56,316 bases of DNA from Limisphaerales bacterium (GTDB lineage Bacteria > Verrucomicrobiota > Verrucomicrobiia > Limisphaerales > UBA11358): positions 1 to 56,316 of the forward strand of contig PLAY01000020.1 in the NCBI GenBank assembly GCA_003134375.1, in the 5' to 3' direction. This document shows, one piece after another, positions 9,544 to 17,963 of this stretch. The notes below the pieces were generated by a model that had not been told where the DNA came from, did not search any database, and was given only the letters and a program-made list of their open reading frames with translations. Made by a program: the position numbers and the translations under genes. Position 1 is the stretch's first letter. Each line of letters starts with the position of its first letter.

Positions 9544-10551
9544 TCATGGATGCGTTGGCGAAGCGGCGGTCGCAACGTCTTTCACCGAAACGAACTGGTC
9601 CTGTGGATCAAACGTGAAGACCTGGTTGTTCGTCACGGTGTCCTTGTCCCAGATCTTCGCGCGGTATTTGTAGCGGATGGACGAGTTCCCCTTGTCGTCC
9701 GTGCTCACCTGGCCCCACTCAATCGTGTCACGCGCGGTGATGTCCCGGTAGTTGTGCGCAAAGAAGTTTTCGACCAGGGCTTTCAGACGTTGTTCGCCCG
9801 CGCCGGTTGAAGTCCCCGTGCGGAACGTGAGAAGATAAGGCACGGCCGGTTTGCCGTTGGTATCTGTGAAGCGCTTGAACTTGCCGTTGTTCAGCCAGAT
9901 GGCGTAGAACTTGTCAGGCTTCAAGTTCACGGGAAGCACACAGGTGCAGCCATCCGACAGATAGCGCGGCTCGCCGATGGTCTCGGGATAATTTTCCTCG
10001 TTCCAGATGCTCCAGGACCAACTGCCGTCCTGCATCGGTTTGCTGTAGGTGGCCCGGATTTCCGTCAGGGCAGGATCAACCCCCGCCCCGCCCGCCATGG
10101 GAACCGTGCGCACCACCACGGGCGGGGCTGATTCGAGCGAAATTTTCTCTGTGCCCTCGTCCAGATGCCGGATCCAAGTCAGCGGTTTTTCCAGCCCGAA
10201 CGTCGCGCATTCCTGGACCCGGTCTGCGTCCTTGATTTTCAGGGCTTTCTGATACCACGGGATGGCCTCGTTCCGGTTCCCCGCCCGGTCTTCGATGTAA
10301 CCCAGATAGACATAGACGTAACAGAGCGACTGGGAGTCGAGGGTGTCCTTGTCCTTCTCGACAATCTCCAGCAGCAGTTTTTTAGCCTGAACGGTGTCCT
10401 TCTGTTCCCCGGTCAACGCTACCCGCGCTTTTTGAAGTTTCATTTCTCCGGCGCTTTCGGCGGCCAGGAGCGGACCGACCAGCAGGTACGCCAGGCAAAT
10501 CGCGATGGCCGGCCTCATTATGTATTGCAGCAAGGCAAAGATTCGTTTCAT
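9544..10551 (-). CDS. secreted protein with TPR-like helices and a Big_5-like domain
   Basis: 335 aa; N-terminal signal; YLGYIEDRAGNRNEAIPWYQKALKI (TPR-like); PPVVVRTVPMAGGAGVDPALTEIRATYSKPM. Confidence 0.6.
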   Translation of the reverse strand: MKRIFALLQYIMRPAIAICLAYLLVGPLLAAESAGEMKLQKARVALTGEQKDTVQAKKLLLEIVEKDKDTLDSQSLCYVYVYLGYIEDRAGNRNEAIPWYQKALKIKDADRVQECATFGLEKPLTWIRHLDEGTEKISLESAPPVVVRTVPMAGGAGVDPALTEIRATYSKPMQDGSWSWSIWNEENYPETIGEPRYLSDGCTCVLPVNLKPDKFYAIWLNNGKFKRFTDTNGKPAVPYLLTFRTGTSTGAGEQRLKALVENFFAHNYRDITARDTIEWGQVSTDDKGNSSIRYKYRAKIWDKDTVTNNQVFTFDPQDQFVSVKDVATAASPTHP

Positions 10552-10606
10552 AGGTGAAGTTTTGGTTGTGGATTGTATTGGTTGTGGATTGTTGACGGAT
10601 ATCGGG

Positions 10607-12568
10607 TCATTTCCGGGTTTCGAAAATCAGCAGATACGGCACCGCCGGCTGGCCGTTGGTGTCCTTGAAGTCGTGGAACTTGCCGCTGTTGAGCCAGATA
10701 GCGTAAACTCTGCCTGGCTTGAGCTTCACCGGCAGCGCGCAGGTCCGGCCATCCTCCAGGTAGTGCGCCGAACCGGTCGTCTCGGGATAATACTCTTCAT
10801 ACTCTTCACCCCAGGCGGACCATGACCAACTGCCGTCTTGCATCAGCTTGCTGAAGGTGACCTGGAGTTCGGTCAACGCGGGATCAACCCCCGCTGTGCC
10901 GGATTCGGGAACCGTTTTAATAATTACGGGCGGTGCTGTTGGAACCGGCGCTTTGGCCGCGTCATGGGGTTCGTTGGCAACCGCTCCGGCGGCAGGTTTG
11001 GTTTCGCCCGGTCCCGGGTTCAGGTATGCTTTTACGGAAAAAAAGCCGACGAGAACCACCGTTAGAATCAGCACCACACCACCAACGATGATGGGGGCGA
11101 TTTTTCTGCCGGCTGGTTCACCAAATAGGATGTGATGTTTGAGGCGATGAACGCTTTCAATCAGAACGGCGAAGCCAATGAACCCGAAGAATCCGGAGAA
11201 ACCGAACATCCATTTCAACCCGGGAATGAAGCCCAACGCGGCCAAACAACCCAGGACCCATCCGGTGCGAGCAACATTGAGCGCAAACCGGGAGGTAAAA
11301 GTTAACCCGCCCGAAGGCGGAAACAGCGGAGTGCCAGTAACGGTTTTGTTGAGAGTTGTTGACACGGCTTGCGGGGCTGAAGTTTGCGCAATCGTCTCCA
11401 CCCGCGTTTTGACTTCACTGACGTGCTGATAACGGCGTTGGGGCTCCTTTTCCAACGAGCGCATCACGATTTCATCCAAGCGCACATCCACCTGCACCCT
11501 TTGCGACGGCGGCTGGAATTTTCCGAGCGGCAGTTCGCCGGTGAGCATTTCGTAGAACACAACGCCCAGCGAATAAATATCCGCGCGATGATCCACGGTC
11601 TGCGGTTTCTCGATCTGCTCCGGCGCCATGTAATGCGGCGTGCCCACCACGTCGCGCGCGCCGGTCAGCCGGAAATCCTTCGGTTCCTGCCCCAGGATTT
11701 TCGCCAGGCCGAAGTCGGCGATTTTCACCCGGCCTTTTTTATCGAGCAAAATGTTTTCCGGTTTTATGTCGCGGTGGACGATGCCTTCGTCATGCGCAAA
11801 CTGGAGAGCGGCGCAGATTTGTGGGATGATTTCCAGCGCCTCGCGTGGCGGAAGTTTGCCGGCCTGCTCGATCTGCCGCAGGTTCGGACCGTCCACGTAT
11901 TCCATGACGAAAAAGTGTAGGACAGACGTCGCGCCTGTCTCTGATTTCCCGCCGGATATTTCAGATGGAGACAGGCTGGAAGCCTGTCCTACGGTGCCGA
12001 AATCATGCACCGCAACAATGTTCGGATGACTGAGCTTGGCGAGCGCGCGCGCTTCGCGGGTGAACCGTTCGGCAAAGTCCAGGTCGCCGCCGGAACGCGG
12101 CGCGAGGATTTTTAGCGCGACGAACCGGTCCAGCGCTGGCTGGCGCGCCTTGTAAACCGCGCCCATGCCGCCCTTGCCGATGAGTTCAAAGATTTCGAGT
12201 TGCGGAAAAAGTTTTGCCAGATCGGGGATCGTGGGCGGTGTGAACGGCGGGGTGCCGGGTGGCGCGCCGCCTTCAGTCGCGATGCCGCGTTGCAGCAGGC
12301 AGGCCGGGCAAAGCCCTTCCGACACATCCGGTTTCAGTTCCGCGCCGCATTGCGGGCATTTGCGGGGGATGATTTGGGTTGGCGGAGTGGGTGCCGGAGC
12401 GGGATTTTTTCTCATACCAATCTTTTCAAGAATGAGGCCAAAAATACCGAGCTCGATCCTAGCCCTGCGTTTGATTTGTATTGCGATAAAGCAGGCGATT
12501 ACGGCAATGACCAGCCATGTCAAAACGAACACTCCGCCACCTGCGTCTGCGAAAATTATGTTTTTCAT
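10607..12568 (-). CDS. Ser/Thr protein kinase (K3) with N-terminal TM helix, zinc ribbon and C-terminal Big_5-like domain
   Basis: MKNIIFADAGGGVFVLTWLVIAVIACFIAIQIKRR; CPQCGAELKP..CPAC; GKGGMGAVYKARQ, HRDIKPENILLDKKG, GTPHYMAPE. Confidence 0.9.
   Translation of the reverse strand: MKNIIFADAGGGVFVLTWLVIAVIACFIAIQIKRRARIELGIFGLILEKIGMRKNPAPAPTPPTQIIPRKCPQCGAELKPDVSEGLCPACLLQRGIATEGGAPPGTPPFTPPTIPDLAKLFPQLEIFELIGKGGMGAVYKARQPALDRFVALKILAPRSGGDLDFAERFTREARALAKLSHPNIVAVHDFGTVGQASSLSPSEISGGKSETGATSVLHFFVMEYVDGPNLRQIEQAGKLPPREALEIIPQICAALQFAHDEGIVHRDIKPENILLDKKGRVKIADFGLAKILGQEPKDFRLTGARDVVGTPHYMAPEQIEKPQTVDHRADIYSLGVVFYEMLTGELPLGKFQPPSQRVQVDVRLDEIVMRSLEKEPQRRYQHVSEVKTRVETIAQTSAPQAVSTTLNKTVTGTPLFPPSGGLTFTSRFALNVARTGWVLGCLAALGFIPGLKWMFGFSGFFGFIGFAVLIESVHRLKHHILFGEPAGRKIAPIIVGGVVLILTVVLVGFFSVKAYLNPGPGETKPAAGAVANEPHDAAKAPVPTAPPVIIKTVPESGTAGVDPALTELQVTFSKLMQDGSWSWSAWGEEYEEYYPETTGSAHYLEDGRTCALPVKLKPGRVYAIWLNSGKFHDFKDTNGQPAVPYLLIFETRK
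11917..11992. repeat. 76-bp terminal-inverted-repeat element inside K3
   Basis: gtaggacagac ... gcctgtcctac; same length and layout as 8167-8242 with a diverged spacer. Confidence 0.85.
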
Positions 12569-12667
12569 AGCTGCTATTTCGATTCTGTTCCCGTTGAGCG
12601 TTTTGCACCTGCGCAACGCCTTCATTCCTTACTGAAGAAAAACCAGCCAAAGGTTACGGAAATTCTT

Positions 12668-12759
12668 AACCGCAAAGAACGCAAGGAACTCAAAGATCAA
12701 AACTAATTCCCAATCTCTGAAGAAAGTAATGCTTTGCGATCTCGGCGTTCTTTGTGGTT
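12668..12759. repeat. inverted repeat between K3 and S3
   Basis: aaccgcaaagaacgc (12668-12682) versus gcgttctttgtggtt (12745-12759), 14/15 complementary. Confidence 0.6.
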
Positions 12760-12763
12760 GAGT

Positions 12764-13537
12764 TCATCCGCCTGCCAGCGCCGCAAACAGGCTCCGGATT
12801 TCGTCCTCCACCTCGCCGGGGCTGGCGACGGTGTCCGCAATTTCCGCGCGGAGCACTTCGCGGTAACGCTGCCGCAGGCGATGCACCGCCACTTTCACCG
12901 CCCCTTCGCTGGTGCCCAGTTGCGCGGCGATGTCCGCGTAACGAACCGTCCGGCTCGCCTCGGTCAGCGTGGGTTTCAATTGCTCGAATAGATTTTCCTT
13001 GCCGTCACGGGCATATTCGTCGCGGAGCCGGCGCAGCACCTGGTCGAGCAGCGTCAGCGCCCAGCGCCGCTCGTAAATTTTCTCGGCGGTGAGGTGGTCC
13101 GCCGGGTCAATGCCGCATTTCGATTCGGCGGTGGAAGCATCAATGGGAATGGGCACCTGTCCGCCGCCGCGTTTTTGCGCCCGGGCCTTGTGCCATTCGT
13201 TGGCGAGGAAATGTTTCAACGCCGCCAGCAGGAACGAACGGAACCGGCCGCGGTTGCGGTCCACGCCGGCGAACTGATTTTTTTCCAGCAGCCGCGCGAA
13301 AAATTCCTGGGTCAAATCCTGCGCGTCGTGCGGATTGTGCCCCTGCCGCCGCACAAAAGCGTAAATCGGAAACCAGTAGGCGCGGCAGAGTTGTTCCAAC
13401 GCATTGCGAGCGTGCGTGGTTTCATTGCCCCCGGCGGAAACCACGAGCGACCAATGCGTGGTGACAAACGCCGGCCGCGGTGGCGGTTCGGCGCCGGCGG
13501 AAGTTGAGCCGGGATCGGTCTGATTGGAAGTGGTCAC
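12764..13537 (-). CDS. sigma-70 family (ECF-like) RNA polymerase sigma factor (S3)
   Basis: PAFVTTHWSLVVSAGG, DLTQEFFARLLEKN; probable GTG start at 13537 (VTTSNQTDPGSTSAG) by analogy with paralogs; ORF extends to 13597. Confidence 0.8.
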   Translation of the reverse strand: MTTSNQTDPGSTSAGAEPPPRPAFVTTHWSLVVSAGGNETTHARNALEQLCRAYWFPIYAFVRRQGHNPHDAQDLTQEFFARLLEKNQFAGVDRNRGRFRSFLLAALKHFLANEWHKARAQKRGGGQVPIPIDASTAESKCGIDPADHLTAEKIYERRWALTLLDQVLRRLRDEYARDGKENLFEQLKPTLTEASRTVRYADIAAQLGTSEGAVKVAVHRLRQRYREVLRAEIADTVASPGEVEDEIRSLFAALAGG

Positions 13538-13663
13538 CGGCGCGAACGTAACGCCGTTCGCGCTGAAAACGCAAGCCCACGCAGTCCGTGCGAGCATTGA
13601 TGCGAATGGAGGAACAACGGAGAAAAGCGCCAGAATAGCCTAACCCCATCCGGCCAGCGCGCC

Positions 13664-13791
13664 AGCGTTTGGACTGCGAGTGCTTTAGCACCGCTTTTGT
13701 ATCAATGCGAATTGGCCGACGTTCAGGATTCCGCAGCACCATGATTTCCCGCGAGGCAAAGCGGCGGTAAACCGCGCGCAGTCCAGACGCT
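13664..13791. repeat. ~128-bp MITE-like element with 34-bp imperfect terminal inverted repeats
   Basis: agcgtttggactgcgagtgctttagcaccgcttt (13664-13697) versus aaagcggcggtaaaccgcgcgcagtccagacgct (13758-13791); 28/34 complementary. Confidence 0.7.
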
Positions 13792-13861
13792 TCGCGAGGT
13801 TCATGCGCGTCTATCGGGAGCAGTGGCCGACCGCCATTCCTTTACTTAAATCGTTTGCAGT

Positions 13862-13985
13862 TTACATTTTACCTGCTCGAAAACCTTCGCAGGTGCAATG
13901 CGATTTCAGGCAGGGCGAGCAGGGGAGGTCCAAGCGCAGCACATTTTCCAAATGACCATGCGGACCGGTGCGGCGCGGTTCCAGG
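13862..13985 (-). pseudogene. orphan 3' fragment of a GT9 glycosyltransferase gene
   Basis: EPRRTGPHGHLENVLRLDLPCSPCLKSHCTCEGF matches EPRRTGPYGHLDSVLRLDLPCSPCLKSHCTYEKP of the GT9 at 18781..19800; nucleotide similarity 13892-13982 to 18865-18955. Confidence 0.8.
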
Positions 13986-14028
13986 ATGCCTTTCATCCCA
14001 TAGCCGCCGGGATCGATAGTAATCCGTT

Positions 14029-17000
14029 TTACTTCCTCGATACCGAGGCGCCCTTCCGGCGGCCAGCAACGGCGAGCACGCCGATGAGAACCAAGCCGAC
14101 GCCCAAGGCCGACAGGGTGATATACGAAGGCAGGCCGATCGGGACCTTGAAGACGAATTCGACCAATTGCGTGTCGGGTTCGACTTCGACGCGCGCGAAT
14201 GGCAGGCCGATGGGGATCTGGAAGGTGAACTCGACGATATGGGTGCCGGGCGCGAGTTGGACACCGCGCATGATATAGTTGCAGCGCAGCAAAGATGCTG
14301 GCTGGCCATCGACAATGACCCTCCAAGCCGGATCGAATCGGTCGTTAAGCAACAGCACCGAGGCGAAATCGGCTTTGGTCTTGAGCACGATGTGTTTCGA
14401 GGCGTAACTGGCGAACTCGACCGTCCCTTCCTGAGCGGCATTCCGGTCGGCGCTTTCCGTCGCCTGGCTGCCGGGCAGGGCGGTATTGACCAGCACAGTT
14501 TGTTCCGGGTCGAAACTGGCACTGCCCAGTTGTTCCAGGGTCGCCTGATCGTTCGTAATGACCTGCCAATGGGAATAAATTTTGGCGCGCGGCAGCGCGC
14601 CGAAGAACTCGAAGATGGCATATTGGCCATTGGTGTTAAAGACCGCCGTGAGATCTTCGAGTTTGGCCGGGCTTTGCCCGCGTGGCACTATCTCGAAACT
14701 TCGGGCGATGCGGAAGCGGTGCAGCGCGGGGTCGAGTTCGGCATTGAGCGGGTCGAGGGACGAAGCGGAGCCGAGCAGGTAGCGGGTGTTGGTCAATTGC
14801 CAGCGGCGGGTCATGCGGAACAGCGTGTTCGAGCCTTGAGGGCGGAGCGCGGTTTCGAAGGCGGCCAGGTTCTCGGGCATGCGCGGTTGCTGGACGATGT
14901 CGAGCGATTGGATGTTGTAATAGAGAAAATGATGTTGAGCCCACTCAATGTGGTAGAGCGTGTCCAGCAAAGACGGCTGCTGCGGACCGGGGAATCGAAG
15001 CGCTGCGACCCTGTGCTCATAGGGTTTCTCCCGGAAAAACTCGATGACGTCGTTGGTGGCGTATTTCTGCCGGTAATCCCAGTGAACGATCCAGGGCAGG
15101 TTGGCGCGGCCGAGGTCAAAGACCACCAGCAAACCCAGCAGCCAAGCGCCCCATTTGGCACGCGGCCCGGCAAAGACGCCGCCGAGGATCAGCGTCAGCA
15201 GGCCGGCAGCCAAAGCGAAGCGCAGCACAAACCAACCAGCCTGGCCGATGCTGAAAGCGGCGATGAGATGTGCCTGTTGCTCGTCGAATCCGCCCGTCTG
15301 GATGTGGCGTTCGAGCGGTTCCCGGAAGCTGGCATAGATGATCCAGGCCACCAGACTCAGCCCCAGCACCAGCGCGCAGCCGATGGCCCAACGCCGATCG
15401 AATCGGCTGGCCCGGGACCACCAGTTCCTGGGCCGGTCGCCCGGAGGAAGGGAGCTTGCGGATGCCAGGTATTGCCGCCACAAGGCGTTGAGGCCATAGG
15501 CGAAGATCATCGACACGGAAAAAATCATCGGGTTGAGGAATTTGATCGGGTTGCGGATGGTTGAGAAGTACGGCAGCGCATAAAGCAGGCGGTAAAACGG
15601 CGCGAAACGGCCAAAGGCGAACAGGAGACAGACGATGCCCAGCCCACTCCAGAACCACAGCAGCTTCCGCTCGAACAGTGTGAAGACGGAATCCTTTTTG
15701 CGAAACGCCTGGATCCCCGCCCAAAGCGCCACCAGCGCAACCGGCACGCCCAGGTAATAGCCGCCGCCGGAGAAACGCATGAGCCCCTGCGGTTGCTCCC
15801 CCTGCCGGTCGTTGTTACGCCAGCGGTCAATCGCCGGATCGGATCCAATCCTGCCCCAGTAATTCCCGCCATCAGGCGTATCCATCCGATAGCCGAACAG
15901 ACCCGGAATGACCAAGCTGAACGTTTCAGTTTTTGGCAGGCTCCATTGCGTGGCCCAATCCCAATGTTGGGCTTTCGCTTGCATATCTTGTCCGGTGCCA
16001 GCCCCGCCGTTCATCTGGGAATTGAACAGGCCGATGACCGTCTGCCCTGCGATGAAGAAGGCAAAGCCGGCAACGACCAGCATGCGGAAGATGCCTCGAG
16101 CGACCTTCGCCAGGAAAGGACCGTCTTCAACCAGCGAATGGAACACGACAAAGGCAATGACAATGAGGCTGAAGACAGCTCCGACATCGGCCGCTTCAAT
16201 GACGCCCATCCCGGCGGCCAGACCAGCCAGGGCGTAGGATGCCCAGCGTTCGAGCCTGTCGGCGGCCCGACTCGCCGATGCCACCAATCCGATGGCCAGG
16301 TAGCTCATGCCAATGCCCAGGACCATGGGAGCAACTCCCCAGCAGACCGTCGAGAAGAAGCACGAAGTGAGGGCCACTCCCAAAGCGCCCAGGAGCGCGG
16401 CGAATGGTGCCAGGCGCAGCCGCTGAAACGCGAACCAGGCGCACATCCCGAGGAGGCACAATATGACCGGCGCCAGGAATTTGCTGCTACCTAGCGGACC
16501 GAGCATCCAAAGAATTAGCGTGGAGAGAGACTCTCCAAAAGAGCCGCCATTGAATCCGAGGCTGTTGAGATCGGCCCATCGGCCCAGCAATCCTGACGGA
16601 AGCCGCATCCACTCAGCCATTCGGATTCCCAGGGGAGCATCGTTGGAGAAAAGCACGTACCGGGGAACAAAACTGCGCCAGAATAGCAGCGCCAGCAAAC
16701 CTGCGAGCAGCGCATTGAACCTGCCTGCGTTGGTGGATTCGCCGATGCCCGGGCTCGCCGCCGCCGGGGTGCCGATGCTGCTCGAAGTGGCAACGGTTTC
16801 CACCAGAGTTTTGACTTCGCTGACTTGCTGGTAGCGGAGTTCGGGGTTTTTTTCCAGCGCGCGTAGAACAATTTCATCAATCCGCACGTCCACCTGCACC
16901 TTGTGCGAAGGCGGCTCGAATTTCCCGGCCGGCAGTTCGCCCGTCAGCATCTGGTAGAACACCACGCCCAGCGAATAAATGTCCGCGCGATGGTCCACCT

Positions 17001-17808
17001 CCAGCGGATGCTCCTTCTGTTCCGGCGCCATGTATTGCGGCGTGCCCAGGACCTTGTCCGCGGCAGTGAGGGCTGGGTGTCCCGGCTTTAGCCGGTCCGG
17101 ACCGCCTGAAGGCGGGACACCGAACGCCGACATCGCGTCCGGCCCCACCATTCTGGCGATGCCGAAATCCGCCACCTTCACCTGGCCCTCGCACCCGAGC
17201 AGGATATTCTCCGGCTTGATGTCGCGATGTACGATACCGCGGTCGTGGGCGTATTGGAGCGCATCACAAATCTGCGGCACGATGGCCAGCGCCTCCTTGG
17301 GCGCGAGCTTGCCGGCCCGAAGCAACTGGCCCAGGTTCATGCCGTCCACGAATTCCATCAGGAAGTAGTAAAGAGGTTGAGGATTCAGGGTTGAGGGTTG
17401 AGCGACCTGGCCGAATTCATACAGCGTGACGATGCCCGGATGGTTCAGCTTGGCCAGCGCTTTTGCTTCGCGGGCGAAGCGCTCGGAGAATGAGGGCGAC
17501 CGGCCGACGTCCGGCGGCAGAATTTTCAGCGCCACCATCCGGTCGAGCTGCTTCTGCCGTGCGCGATAAACGGCACCCATACCGCCTTGGCCGATCAGCC
17601 CGAGGATTTCAAGCTGAGGAAACAGCGCGGCCAGTTCCTCCGGCTTTGGCGGCACGAAGCGGGGGCGCGACGCTCCCGTTTCGGTGTCCGACCCGATGTC
17701 CTCGCCCGTAGGCAGGCCGGCCTTGAGCAGGCATTCGGGGCACAACCCTTCGGGCGCGCTGGCTGCAAGGGGCTTTCCGCAGATTGAACAGATGCGTTTC
17801 GTTTCCAT
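14029..17808 (-). CDS. Ser/Thr protein kinase (K4) fused to a YfhO-like multi-pass membrane protein
   Basis: METKRICSICGKPL..CPEC; GQGGMGAVYRARQ, HRDIKPENILL, GTPQYMAPE; then many TM segments and YfhO-like YALPYFSTIRNPIKFLNPMIFSVSMIFAYGLNALW and VLLLNDRFDPAWRVIVDGQPASLLRCNYIMRGVQLAPGTHIVEFTF. Confidence 0.85.
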   Translation of the reverse strand: METKRICSICGKPLAASAPEGLCPECLLKAGLPTGEDIGSDTETGASRPRFVPPKPEELAALFPQLEILGLIGQGGMGAVYRARQKQLDRMVALKILPPDVGRSPSFSERFAREAKALAKLNHPGIVTLYEFGQVAQPSTLNPQPLYYFLMEFVDGMNLGQLLRAGKLAPKEALAIVPQICDALQYAHDRGIVHRDIKPENILLGCEGQVKVADFGIARMVGPDAMSAFGVPPSGGPDRLKPGHPALTAADKVLGTPQYMAPEQKEHPLEVDHRADIYSLGVVFYQMLTGELPAGKFEPPSHKVQVDVRIDEIVLRALEKNPELRYQQVSEVKTLVETVATSSSIGTPAAASPGIGESTNAGRFNALLAGLLALLFWRSFVPRYVLFSNDAPLGIRMAEWMRLPSGLLGRWADLNSLGFNGGSFGESLSTLILWMLGPLGSSKFLAPVILCLLGMCAWFAFQRLRLAPFAALLGALGVALTSCFFSTVCWGVAPMVLGIGMSYLAIGLVASASRAADRLERWASYALAGLAAGMGVIEAADVGAVFSLIVIAFVVFHSLVEDGPFLAKVARGIFRMLVVAGFAFFIAGQTVIGLFNSQMNGGAGTGQDMQAKAQHWDWATQWSLPKTETFSLVIPGLFGYRMDTPDGGNYWGRIGSDPAIDRWRNNDRQGEQPQGLMRFSGGGYYLGVPVALVALWAGIQAFRKKDSVFTLFERKLLWFWSGLGIVCLLFAFGRFAPFYRLLYALPYFSTIRNPIKFLNPMIFSVSMIFAYGLNALWRQYLASASSLPPGDRPRNWWSRASRFDRRWAIGCALVLGLSLVAWIIYASFREPLERHIQTGGFDEQQAHLIAAFSIGQAGWFVLRFALAAGLLTLILGGVFAGPRAKWGAWLLGLLVVFDLGRANLPWIVHWDYRQKYATNDVIEFFREKPYEHRVAALRFPGPQQPSLLDTLYHIEWAQHHFLYYNIQSLDIVQQPRMPENLAAFETALRPQGSNTLFRMTRRWQLTNTRYLLGSASSLDPLNAELDPALHRFRIARSFEIVPRGQSPAKLEDLTAVFNTNGQYAIFEFFGALPRAKIYSHWQVITNDQATLEQLGSASFDPEQTVLVNTALPGSQATESADRNAAQEGTVEFASYASKHIVLKTKADFASVLLLNDRFDPAWRVIVDGQPASLLRCNYIMRGVQLAPGTHIVEFTFQIPIGLPFARVEVEPDTQLVEFVFKVPIGLPSYITLSALGVGLVLIGVLAVAGRRKGASVSRK
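17076..17121. repeat. 46-bp imperfect palindrome inside the K4 activation-segment coding region
   Basis: ggtgtcccggctttagccggtccggaccgcctgaaggcgggacacc; the two 23-bp halves are 20/23 complementary; encodes FGVPPSGGPDRLKPGHP. Confidence 0.8.
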
Positions 17809-17963
17809 GACAATTCTTTCACCCATTACACTAAGGATTTCCGGGCGAAGGTTACAGGGCCTTCAAAGCAATGCTTCAGCCAAAGGTTGCAGGCCAAAGT
17901 AAAATTGGTTTTTTCAGCGTAAAAACTGAAATTACTCTGGCCATTGAACTTCAGCCAGTGGCA

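Noticed and set aside
11305-11340. K3 segment 'cccgcccgaaggcggaaacagcgg' (TPLFPPSGGLTF) as another copy of the 46-bp palindrome family
   Set aside because: Suggestive of the VPPSGG family but the palindrome is incomplete; not counted without a genome-wide search.
14167-15564. 465-aa plus-strand ORF
   Set aside because: Antisense to K4/YfhO-like coding sequence; shadow ORF.
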